Shown: in pieces, positions 1-5,896 of the stretch
Layout: the number at the start of each line of letters is the position of its first letter
Numbering within the stretch: position 1 is the first letter of the stretch
Origin: Lutibacter sp.
GTDB taxonomy: Bacteria; Bacteroidota; Bacteroidia; Flavobacteriales; Flavobacteriaceae
Length of the DNA: 5,896 nucleotides
NCBI GenBank assembly: GCA_002733285.1
Contig: NVVE01000007.1
Coordinates: forward strand, 97,257-103,152
Direction of reading: 5' to 3'
The notes under the pieces: generated by a model
What the model was told of the DNA's origin: nothing
Databases searched by the model: none
The model's input: only the letters and a program-made list of their open reading frames with translations
Position numbers and translations under genes: made by a program

Positions 1-128
1 TTTTAAATTTAATATTTAATCAAGCTGCAAATCTATGCAGAATACTTCTCTTTTACTATGATTTATATCATTATTTTTATAGGATTTACTCATTATAATT
101 TAAGTTACTTCGACATTTAATTGGAATG
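1..128. other. A/T-rich intergenic region at left edge, no gene recognised
   Basis: This stretch lies beyond the putative operon terminator. It has stops in all frames and no reading frame longer than 25 codons. The only structured items I see are a short inverted repeat CTGCA/TGCAG with a 6-bp spacer (25-40) and, inside it on the minus strand, TAGATTTG (28-35), which fits the Bacteroidota -7 consensus TAnnTTTG but lacks a TTG box at the proper distance upstream. Nothing here supports a firm annotation. Confidence 0.5.
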
Positions 129-151
129 AAAAAGACCCTAAAAGGCTCTTT
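129..151 (-). terminator. Likely intrinsic terminator of the pump operon
   Basis: Read on the minus strand, AAAGAGCC, a TTTTA loop and GGGTCTTT form an 8-position stem with one central G/G mismatch, followed directly by further T's (5 in a row at 129-133 as A's on the plus strand). It begins 21 bp after the stop codon of the channel gene, the expected place for the end of the transcript. The stem is short and imperfect but the layout (A-rich left arm, T-rich right arm) is common in flavobacterial genomes. The plus-strand reading also ends in a short T-rich run (147-154), so it might work weakly in both directions. Confidence 0.62.
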
Positions 152-172
152 ATTAAGTGTATGTAATTTTAG

Positions 173-1492
173 TTAGAATTTAGAATTGAGTAATTCACCT
201 GTAAGTTGAAGTAATTTTAATTCAGCATTTTTTGCAGCGTACTTTGACTGATTTAGATTAGATTGTGCATTTAATAAATTAATTTGAGCCTGTCTAAAGT
301 CAATTGAAGTAACTTGTCCTAAACTAAACTGCTCATCGGTTCTTGAAAAATTACGTTTATTGGTCTCAACATTTTTTTGCTGAGTTTGAAGTACAAATAA
401 TTTATTCTTATAATCTTCCCAAGCATTGTTGAAGTCCCTATTTATTTGTAATTGAGTTTGTAGTTTTGAATATTGTTGCGTTTCATAATTAATTTTAGCA
501 TTTTGTACTTGTGTTCTTGTTTTACCACCGTTAAATAAATTCCAAGTTAAATTAAAACCGGTTGATATCCCTGTATTTGTAGACTCTGTTAAAAAGGAAG
601 CGGCATTATTATTATTTTTAGACCAGCTATAGGTGCTGTTTAAACCAATTGTAGGTAAATATCCAGACTTGTTTGCTTTAAGTTGAAAATCACTTACTCG
701 AATGTTTTTTTCAGTTTGGAGTAATGTTACATTGTTGCTTTTAACTTGTTCAAATAGCTGTTGTTTAGTTGCTGTTATATTAAAAAGGACTTGAGTATCT
801 ACTGAAAAAATAGGCGATTCATTTTTACCCAATACAACATATAAATCTCGTTTAGCATTTGATAATAATTGTTTGGTATTTATCAAATTAATGCTGTCAT
901 TATTTACATCAACTTCAGCATTTAAAACAGCTAATTTTGTGTTCTGACCAAACTCAAATTGATAGTTAGCCCTAATTAATCGATCTTTAGAAACTTTTAA
1001 ACTTTTGTTAAGGAGTAATACTTCTTCAGTCAACTGTGCGACATTATAATACACAGAAAATAATTGTAATAGGGTATTCTCGATAGTTTCTCTCGCTTGT
1101 AATTCAGATAAATTATATTGCTCTTTTAGTTGTTTGTAATTATAGTGTCTACCAAGACCATCAAACAAGGTGTAATTTAAACTAACTGAGGCATTAAAGC
1201 GACTACTTTTAGCCCCTTCTAAATTAGTAACTTCTCCATTTGCAAATTCAACATCGGTATTATCATTATTGAATGTAGAACCTGCATTTCCAGAAAGTGT
1301 CGGTAAATAACCAGAATTCATTATACTTTTATTGTTTTCAGCTATTTTAAGACTGTTATAGGCAATCTTAATGCCGTAATTATTTTCTAAAGCTATATTA
1401 ACAGCGTTTTCTTTTGTCAGTTTTTCTTGTCCAAAACTCACTGAGAAACTGATTAAAAATAATAAGGTAAGTTTATTAATGTAATTCATCAT
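173..1492 (-). CDS. TolC-like outer-membrane efflux channel (OEP family)
   Basis: With the ATG at 1492 the protein has 439 residues. It starts with a Sec signal peptide (hydrophobic core about 8-19; likely cleavage after SVSFG, leaving QEKLT). The mature part shows the internal duplication of TolC-type channels: SGYLPT occurs at 60-65 and again at 276-281; SLNYTLFDGLGR (104-115) matches NLTWNLFNGGKTR (314-326); and FEFGQ (179-183) matches FSLGQ (389-393). Each half is thus a pair of beta strands plus long Gln/Asn/Leu-rich coiled-coil helices that build the trimeric trans-periplasmic tunnel. Three in-frame starts are possible: GTG at 1498, ATG at 1492 and ATG at 1489. I chose 1492 because ATG is preferred and the signal peptide is intact with either ATG. 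The start overlaps the permease 3' end by 17 bp in another frame. The gene is last in the pump operon and provides the exit duct. Confidence 0.93.
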   Translation of the reverse strand: MMNYINKLTLLFLISFSVSFGQEKLTKENAVNIALENNYGIKIAYNSLKIAENNKSIMNSGYLPTLSGNAGSTFNNDNTDVEFANGEVTNLEGAKSSRFNASVSLNYTLFDGLGRHYNYKQLKEQYNLSELQARETIENTLLQLFSVYYNVAQLTEEVLLLNKSLKVSKDRLIRANYQFEFGQNTKLAVLNAEVDVNNDSINLINTKQLLSNAKRDLYVVLGKNESPIFSVDTQVLFNITATKQQLFEQVKSNNVTLLQTEKNIRVSDFQLKANKSGYLPTIGLNSTYSWSKNNNNAASFLTESTNTGISTGFNLTWNLFNGGKTRTQVQNAKINYETQQYSKLQTQLQINRDFNNAWEDYKNKLFVLQTQQKNVETNKRNFSRTDEQFSLGQVTSIDFRQAQINLLNAQSNLNQSKYAAKNAELKLLQLTGELLNSKF

Positions 1493-4400
1493 TTTCACTT
1501 TTTAATTCAATAATTGCTCTTTCTACTTCCTCTTTGGTTACCTCTTTACCAGTGATTAACCATTTTATAAATACTTTGATGGAGTTAGAAACTGATAATA
1601 ATAAAGGCAACATTACCAAGGTTAATATAGTTGCTATAGCGATTCCATAAGAGATGGATACTGCCATAGGTTGTAAAAATTGAGCTTGTCTGCTTTTTTC
1701 TAAAAGTAGGGGTGCTAAACCTGCAATAGTTGTTATTGATGTTAGTACAATTGCTCTAAATCTTGAAATACCTGCTTGAATTAAGGCATCATCATACTTC
1801 ATACCTTGTTTTAGATAGCCATTAAATTTTTCAATTAGAACTAAGCCATCATTTACCATAATACCAATTAAAGCGATGATACCTAACGAGGATAATATAT
1901 TTATTGGGAAATTATGAATCCAATGCCCCCAAACAACTCCTATCAAACTAAAAGGAATCATTACTAACAGTAGTATTGGTTGTTCGTACGATCTAAATGT
2001 AAATGCAATAGTTAAATAGATTAGCGCTATAACGATTAGCAATACTTTTTTGGCGGACCCAATTGTTTTTTGTGCCTCTCTATTTTGACCTTCGTATACG
2101 GCTGTAACTGTAGGATATTTAGAAGATATCTCAGGCATCACATTCGCTTTGATATCATCAAGTATATCTGTGGCACTTTCACCAGGAGACTTCATATCTG
2201 CAGTTACTTGTATTTCACGTTGGCTACTTAGGTGATTGATAACAACATCACCACGTCTAATTTCATACGTGGCAATTTCGGAGAATGGCACACTTTGATT
2301 TGTAGGTGTGGTAATCCACATATCATCTAAGTTTTTAATAGAGGATCTGTCCTCTTTTTGATACCGTACCCAAACTTTAATTTCATCTTGTCCTCGTTGA
2401 AATCGCTGTACCTGTAATCCGAAAAATCCAGATCGAACTTGATTCATAACGGTTTGTAAATTTAAACCAAGTAGGTACGCATTGTCTTTTAACTTGATTT
2501 GAACTTCTTTAATTCCTGCAGGGTCATTGTCAGAAATATCTTTTAACTGAGAATTTTTACTTAGAATTTCTTTCAATTCAATTTTTGCCGCTTTTAATTC
2601 TTCAATATTATTACTCAATAATGAGACTGCCACTGGGCTACCTCCAAAGTTTCCTCCAGAACCAAAGGTTAAACTTTCAACGCCATGTACAACTCCTACC
2701 TTGTCTCTAATAGCATTTGTGATATCTGATGATGGAAAATCACGTGCTTCACCAGGTAATAGATTTACGGTTAAACTTCCATTTGAAGATCCTGGGCCAA
2801 TTCGTTTAATAATGTTTTCCACTACAGAGATATTCCCTGTTTGCTTTTTTGTAAACTCATTATTCACCTCCCAGGCAGCCTTTTCAATTTCAGAAATAAT
2901 AGAATCTGTAATCATTTCATTGGTTCCCTGAAGCATTTTTAAGTTAATTACCACTCTGTCACTTGCAATTGAAGGGAAGAAAGATGTTTTAACAATACCA
3001 CCACCAACACCACCAATACTGAAAATAAGAAGGGCAATAGGTATGGCAAACCCGAGTACTTTATGTTTTAAAAAGAATTTTAAAAAAGGAGCAAACCAGT
3101 TGTCTCGAATAAAAAATAAAAACCGTTCAGCTTTTTGATTTACATTAAAAAAGAAGGTATTCAGTTTATTTCTTTTTTTATCTTTTTTCTCCAATGCTTT
3201 TGAATGTGCAATATGCGCAGGTAATATGATCAAGGCTTCTATAAGAGAAACTAATAAGGTAAGTGTTACAACTAGAGATACCTCACTAAAGAAATTACCA
3301 ATTCTTCCATCTAAAAAGAAGAAGGTGGAAAAAGCAATGATAGTTGTTAAAATTGCTGAAACAATAGGAGAAATTACTTCTAAAGTTCCATCAATTGCAG
3401 CTTGTATAGGTGTTTTTCCTTTTTCGTAATGATGATAAATATTTTCACCAATAACAATACCATCATCTACTAAAATACCAATAACGATAATCATACCAAA
3501 TAATGAAAGAACATTGATGGTAACACCTAATTGAGCAGCAAAAATAAACATTCCAAAAAAGGCAATTGGAATACCCGCAGCGACCCAAAATGCCAATCGA
3601 ACATTTAAAAATAACGCTAAGAAAAATAAAACTAATAAAACTCCCATACCTGCATTTGCAATTAGCAAATCTGTACGCTGTGATAACGTAACGGATGAAT
3701 CGCTTGAAATACCTATTTGAACATTAGTATGTTGTTTGTTAAAGACTTTAATATACTCTTTCACTTTATCAGCAGTAGAAATTAAATCTTCACTGTTAGT
3801 GTTACTTACCGTAATATCAATTGATTTTTTTCCATTAAAAAATATTCTATCAGGGTTTTCAGACCAAGTATCAGAAACATCTGCAATATCTTTTAGCCGA
3901 ATAATGTTTCCTCCAGCTTCAGCTCTAACAACAATGTTTTCCAATTCATCGCCGTAGTAATTTCTATTTCTAGCTCTTATTAAATAATCTTCATCTGCGG
4001 TTTTAATATTACCACCTGAGATCAGTAAATTAGTTTTGCTTACGGCATTTGATACTTCAATAAACGACATATCATATGCACGTAAATCATTTTCACGAAT
4101 GGCTATTTCAATTTCTTGTTCTGGAAATCCAGAAAGACGTACTTGTGAAATACCATCAATATTCCGAATGTCATTCTCAACTTTTCTAGCGTATTCTTTT
4201 AAGGTAGCTAATGGAATGTTATCACCGCTAATAATAAAGCTAATGGTTGGTCGTATTGTTTCAATTTTAGCAATTATAGGAGGTTCCATACCAGTAGGAA
4301 AGGAGGGAACTCTATCTACTGCATTTTTAACATCTGCTAATACAACATCTATGTTAATGTCTTTGAAAATCTCTACGTTAATTGATGCAGAATTTTCTCT

Positions 4401-4655
4401 GGAAACAGAAGTTACTCTGTCAATACCAACAATTCCTTTTAAATTATCTTCTATTTTTAGTACAATTCCTTCTTCCATTTCCTCTGGTGAAGCACCAGGG
4501 TAGGTTAAATTGATAGATATGTTCTGTGAATCTGTTAATGGGAAATACGAAGATTTCATAGACAGTGCTCCGGCTAAACCAAAAACAATGAATGCAATTA
4601 TGGTTACATTAACAGCAACAGGGAATTTTATAAAGTAAGTTATAATTTTCTTCAT
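1476..4655 (-). CDS. RND-family efflux permease (AcrB-like, HAE1-type proton antiporter)
   Basis: A 1059-residue inner-membrane pump of normal RND length with the duplicated fold: TM1 at about 12-33, a large periplasmic loop, TM2-TM6 (335-480), TM7 (533-553), a second periplasmic loop, and TM8-TM12 (869-1022). Family motifs include PGASPEEME (53-61) in the first porter subdomain and GILVDDGIVIGENI (393-406) in TM4, with the proton-relay pair D397/D398. In TM11, RFRAIVLTS (965-973) keeps the residues corresponding to AcrB R971 and T978. TM10 reads IGIMVNDGLVLIEK (930-943), so the position of AcrB K940 is Asn935, followed by Asp936. A glycine-rich run (GSGGNFGGSP, 665-674) lies in the second periplasmic loop. 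The DD pair and lack of the CusA-type TM4 pattern favour organic-compound rather than heavy-metal export, but the substrate is not readable. The cytoplasmic C-terminus is charged (about 1036-1059). The gene starts 2 bp after the adaptor stop and its 3' end overlaps the channel gene. Confidence 0.95.
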   Translation of the reverse strand: MKKIITYFIKFPVAVNVTIIAFIVFGLAGALSMKSSYFPLTDSQNISINLTYPGASPEEMEEGIVLKIEDNLKGIVGIDRVTSVSRENSASINVEIFKDINIDVVLADVKNAVDRVPSFPTGMEPPIIAKIETIRPTISFIISGDNIPLATLKEYARKVENDIRNIDGISQVRLSGFPEQEIEIAIRENDLRAYDMSFIEVSNAVSKTNLLISGGNIKTADEDYLIRARNRNYYGDELENIVVRAEAGGNIIRLKDIADVSDTWSENPDRIFFNGKKSIDITVSNTNSEDLISTADKVKEYIKVFNKQHTNVQIGISSDSSVTLSQRTDLLIANAGMGVLLVLFFLALFLNVRLAFWVAAGIPIAFFGMFIFAAQLGVTINVLSLFGMIIVIGILVDDGIVIGENIYHHYEKGKTPIQAAIDGTLEVISPIVSAILTTIIAFSTFFFLDGRIGNFFSEVSLVVTLTLLVSLIEALIILPAHIAHSKALEKKDKKRNKLNTFFFNVNQKAERFLFFIRDNWFAPFLKFFLKHKVLGFAIPIALLIFSIGGVGGGIVKTSFFPSIASDRVVINLKMLQGTNEMITDSIISEIEKAAWEVNNEFTKKQTGNISVVENIIKRIGPGSSNGSLTVNLLPGEARDFPSSDITNAIRDKVGVVHGVESLTFGSGGNFGGSPVAVSLLSNNIEELKAAKIELKEILSKNSQLKDISDNDPAGIKEVQIKLKDNAYLLGLNLQTVMNQVRSGFFGLQVQRFQRGQDEIKVWVRYQKEDRSSIKNLDDMWITTPTNQSVPFSEIATYEIRRGDVVINHLSSQREIQVTADMKSPGESATDILDDIKANVMPEISSKYPTVTAVYEGQNREAQKTIGSAKKVLLIVIALIYLTIAFTFRSYEQPILLLVMIPFSLIGVVWGHWIHNFPINILSSLGIIALIGIMVNDGLVLIEKFNGYLKQGMKYDDALIQAGISRFRAIVLTSITTIAGLAPLLLEKSRQAQFLQPMAVSISYGIAIATILTLVMLPLLLSVSNSIKVFIKWLITGKEVTKEEVERAIIELKSENDELH

Positions 4656-4657
4656 TA

Positions 4658-5779
4658 TTACTGCTTGGTTTTTTGAGTAGAAACTTTAACTAGCATTCCG
4701 GCATATGCTCCAGGAACAGGCTTTGAGAGTATCTGTGTACCATTTTCTAAGCCTTTAATAACTACGTTATTTTTATTTTCAAAAATAGTGGTGATATTCA
4801 CTAAATCTAGTACCGAATCTTTTACAATGTAAAGTTTAGAGTTGTCAACTAAAAGATTTCTTGAAATTTCATATGCATTTTCTTCAGATTTTGCTTGTAA
4901 GGCTACTTCTACATATTGTCCTTCTTTTAAATCAGGGCTACTTACTTGTATAAAAGCAGTTATGGTTTGTGTTGAAGTATCAACTTTCCCGTTGATACGA
5001 ATAACTTTCCCAGTCCAAGTGTTTGTTTTTTCTAAATTGTATAATTCAACTTTTTTGCCAATTTGTAGTAAATGTCTGTATTCAGATTTAACAGAAACCC
5101 CTATTTCATATACTGAAGGATCAATAAATTCACCTAATTTTTGCCCAGGCCTTATCAAGGTGCCAGGATTTACTAGAGACTCTGTAAGAACTCCATTAAA
5201 TGGTGCTCTAAGTGTATATTTCCCTAATTTAACCTCTAAATTCTTTACATTGTAATAGGTTGTATTGATTCCACGACCTGAGATAAAAAATCTCTCTTTT
5301 TCTGAGGTAGATAGAGGAAGCTCTTCAAGCGCTGTGTTTGTGCTGAAGTTTTGCAAGTATGTTAACCACTTTGTGTATTCAGCAGGATAATCTAATCGAA
5401 TATCGGGCATAATAGCAGTGATAGCATTGAATAAATTGCTTTTTTGAGCTTGTAGGTTTGCATAGAATTCATCACTATTAATTTTTAAAATAGTTTCACC
5501 TTTACTAAAGGATGTACCTTGTTTAAATTCTTTAGTGGTTTTTTCTAGTACGCCTTGAACCTCGGCATAGATTTCAATTTTATTTTTTGCAACCAAATTA
5601 CCGTTGATAGTAATAACTAACGGTATTTCTTTGTTTTGAACAGTTTGCGTGAAAACAGTTTTGATTATTTTCTCAGTTTTTTGTTTTGGTTTTTTCTTAT
5701 TGTTAATTAATACTTTTGCTATAATTATTGAACCTCCTACAAGGACAATTGCTAAAACTATTGATATGATTTTTCTCAT
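4658..5779 (-). CDS. RND efflux pump periplasmic adaptor (membrane fusion protein, HlyD/AcrA family)
   Basis: A 373-residue protein that should bridge the inner-membrane permease and outer-membrane channel encoded just downstream. Residues 5-25 form one hydrophobic segment followed by a Lys-rich stretch (28-37). There is no Cys lipobox, so it is probably anchored by an uncleaved N-terminal helix with the rest in the periplasm. The split lipoyl-like domain is visible: first half about 64-103 (IEIYAEVQGVLEK, then FKQGTSFSKGETILKI), second half about 187-220 (TLRAPFNGVLTE, then VNPGTLIRPGQKLGEF). Between them, 104-186 is the hairpin region, containing the unusual stretch MPDIRLDYPAEYTKW. Beta-barrel and membrane-proximal domains follow (about 221-365, with SSPDLKEGQYVEV). 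The ATG start is preceded by an A-rich leader without Shine-Dalgarno. The TAA stop is 2 bp from the permease ATG, indicating one transcript and likely translational coupling. Family and role are firm; the substrate is unknown. Confidence 0.93.
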   Translation of the reverse strand: MRKIISIVLAIVLVGGSIIIAKVLINNKKKPKQKTEKIIKTVFTQTVQNKEIPLVITINGNLVAKNKIEIYAEVQGVLEKTTKEFKQGTSFSKGETILKINSDEFYANLQAQKSNLFNAITAIMPDIRLDYPAEYTKWLTYLQNFSTNTALEELPLSTSEKERFFISGRGINTTYYNVKNLEVKLGKYTLRAPFNGVLTESLVNPGTLIRPGQKLGEFIDPSVYEIGVSVKSEYRHLLQIGKKVELYNLEKTNTWTGKVIRINGKVDTSTQTITAFIQVSSPDLKEGQYVEVALQAKSEENAYEISRNLLVDNSKLYIVKDSVLDLVNITTIFENKNNVVIKGLENGTQILSKPVPGAYAGMLVKVSTQKTKQ

Positions 5780-5792
5780 CGTTTTAATTTGG

Positions 5793-5808
5793 TTAGTTAT
5801 GCAACTAA
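5793..5808. promoter_or_regulatory. Candidate MarR-type operator (16-bp inverted repeat)
   Basis: The sequence TTAGTTATGCAACTAA has perfect 6-bp arms (TTAGTT and AACTAA) around a 4-bp spacer. It overlaps the stop codon of the MarR-like gene and ends 13 bp before the adaptor ATG. The size and GTTGCA-like core resemble operators bound by MarR-family dimers. I see no convincing Bacteroidota promoter (TTG and TAnnTTTG boxes) beside it, so the site could control an unrecognised internal promoter, act as a roadblock, or be chance in A/T-rich DNA. If the upstream promoter of the operon carries a matching site outside the window, the operator reading would be much stronger. Confidence 0.37.
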
Positions 5809-5896
5809 ATTGTGTTGTTTTTTAAATTATTTTGAATTTTAGTCATTATTTTAAAAAATACTTTCATTTCTTCTTCAGTAATTCCTTCTTGAGCAA
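5805..5896 (-). CDS. MarR-family transcriptional regulator, C-terminal end only (partial, runs off right edge)
   Basis: Only the last 29 codons and the TAG stop (5805-5807) are in the window; the first complete codon is at 5892-5894. The residues read AQEGITEEEMKVFFKIM and then a Lys/Asn-rich tail (TKIQNNLKNNTI). A Gly-(Ile/Leu)-Thr/Ser-Glu-Glu-Glu turn followed by an amphipathic helix of the type FFKIMxKIQxNL is typical of the final helix of MarR-family repressors, which packs against the partner subunit in the dimer. The winged-helix DNA-binding domain would lie outside the window, so the family call rests on this short tail plus context: a MarR gene directly ahead of a co-directional RND pump operon is a common arrangement. 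Its stop is 25 bp from the adaptor start, so it is probably the first gene of the operon. Its likely role is ligand-released repression of the pump; this is inference. Confidence 0.66.
   Translation of the reverse strand, partial: AQEGITEEEMKVFFKIMTKIQNNLKNNTI

Noticed and set aside
16..93. Minus-strand 25-codon frame with ATG at 93 (MSKSYKNNDINHSK and so on)
   Set aside because: Very short, downstream of the probable operon terminator, with no recognisable sequence, and expected by chance in such A/T-rich DNA.
2701..3957. Three shorter plus-strand open frames (2701-2931, 3226-3429, 3736-3957)
   Set aside because: All are opposite conserved permease sequence, short, and without family features; they are shadows of the real gene.
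4036..4503. Open plus-strand frame of 155 codons opposite the permease gene
   Set aside because: It lies wholly inside the permease coding region on the opposite strand, has a Ser/Ile-rich composition typical of an antisense reading of a membrane protein, and shows no recognisable domain.
4842..5255. Open plus-strand frame of 137 codons opposite the adaptor gene
   Set aside because: It is antisense to clear adaptor domains including the APFNGV motif; no domain or plausible translation signal is visible.
5701..5779. Possible lipoprotein signal on the adaptor
   Set aside because: The N-terminal hydrophobic segment contains no cysteine, so lipid attachment as in AcrA is not supported; a membrane-anchor helix fits better.
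1..5896. Search for CRISPR arrays, tRNA or rRNA genes, insertion sequences, attachment sites and a hidden novel system
   Set aside because: No regularly spaced repeats, no structural RNA, no transposase and no terminal repeats were seen; nearly all of the window is intact, ordinary coding sequence of one efflux operon.

Overview
The window most likely comes from a member of the Bacteroidota, probably a flavobacterium. The DNA is strongly A/T-rich (by eye roughly two thirds A+T). Codon choice is A/T-ending, and no start is preceded by a clear Shine-Dalgarno sequence, only A-rich leaders. The adaptor protein has a hairpin region of a type I associate with Bacteroidota. The genus cannot be fixed from the sequence alone.

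All genes lie on the minus strand, so the operon reads from the right edge to the left. In transcription order: (1) the last 29 codons of a gene whose product looks like the C-terminal dimerisation helix of a MarR-family repressor (5805-5896, cut by the window edge); (2) a 25-bp gap containing most of a 16-bp inverted repeat that may be an operator; (3) a HlyD/AcrA-type periplasmic adaptor (4658-5779); (4) an AcrB-like RND inner-membrane permease (1476-4655), starting 2 bp after the adaptor stop; (5) a TolC-like outer-membrane channel (173-1492), whose start overlaps the permease 3' end; (6) an imperfect hairpin with a T-run that probably ends the transcript (129-151). The remaining ~128 bp at the left edge is A/T-rich and holds no convincing gene.

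Together the three full genes encode a complete tripartite efflux pump. The permease uses the proton gradient to capture substrates, the adaptor seals the periplasmic gap, and the channel releases substrate outside. The MarR-type gene in front is probably the local ligand-responsive regulator. The substrate cannot be read from the sequence.

I see no sign of a new kind of system: this is a well-known module in intact form. The points worth a second look are the inverted repeat at the regulator-pump junction, the Asn-Asp pair that replaces the canonical TM10 lysine of the permease, and the unusual hairpin of the adaptor.
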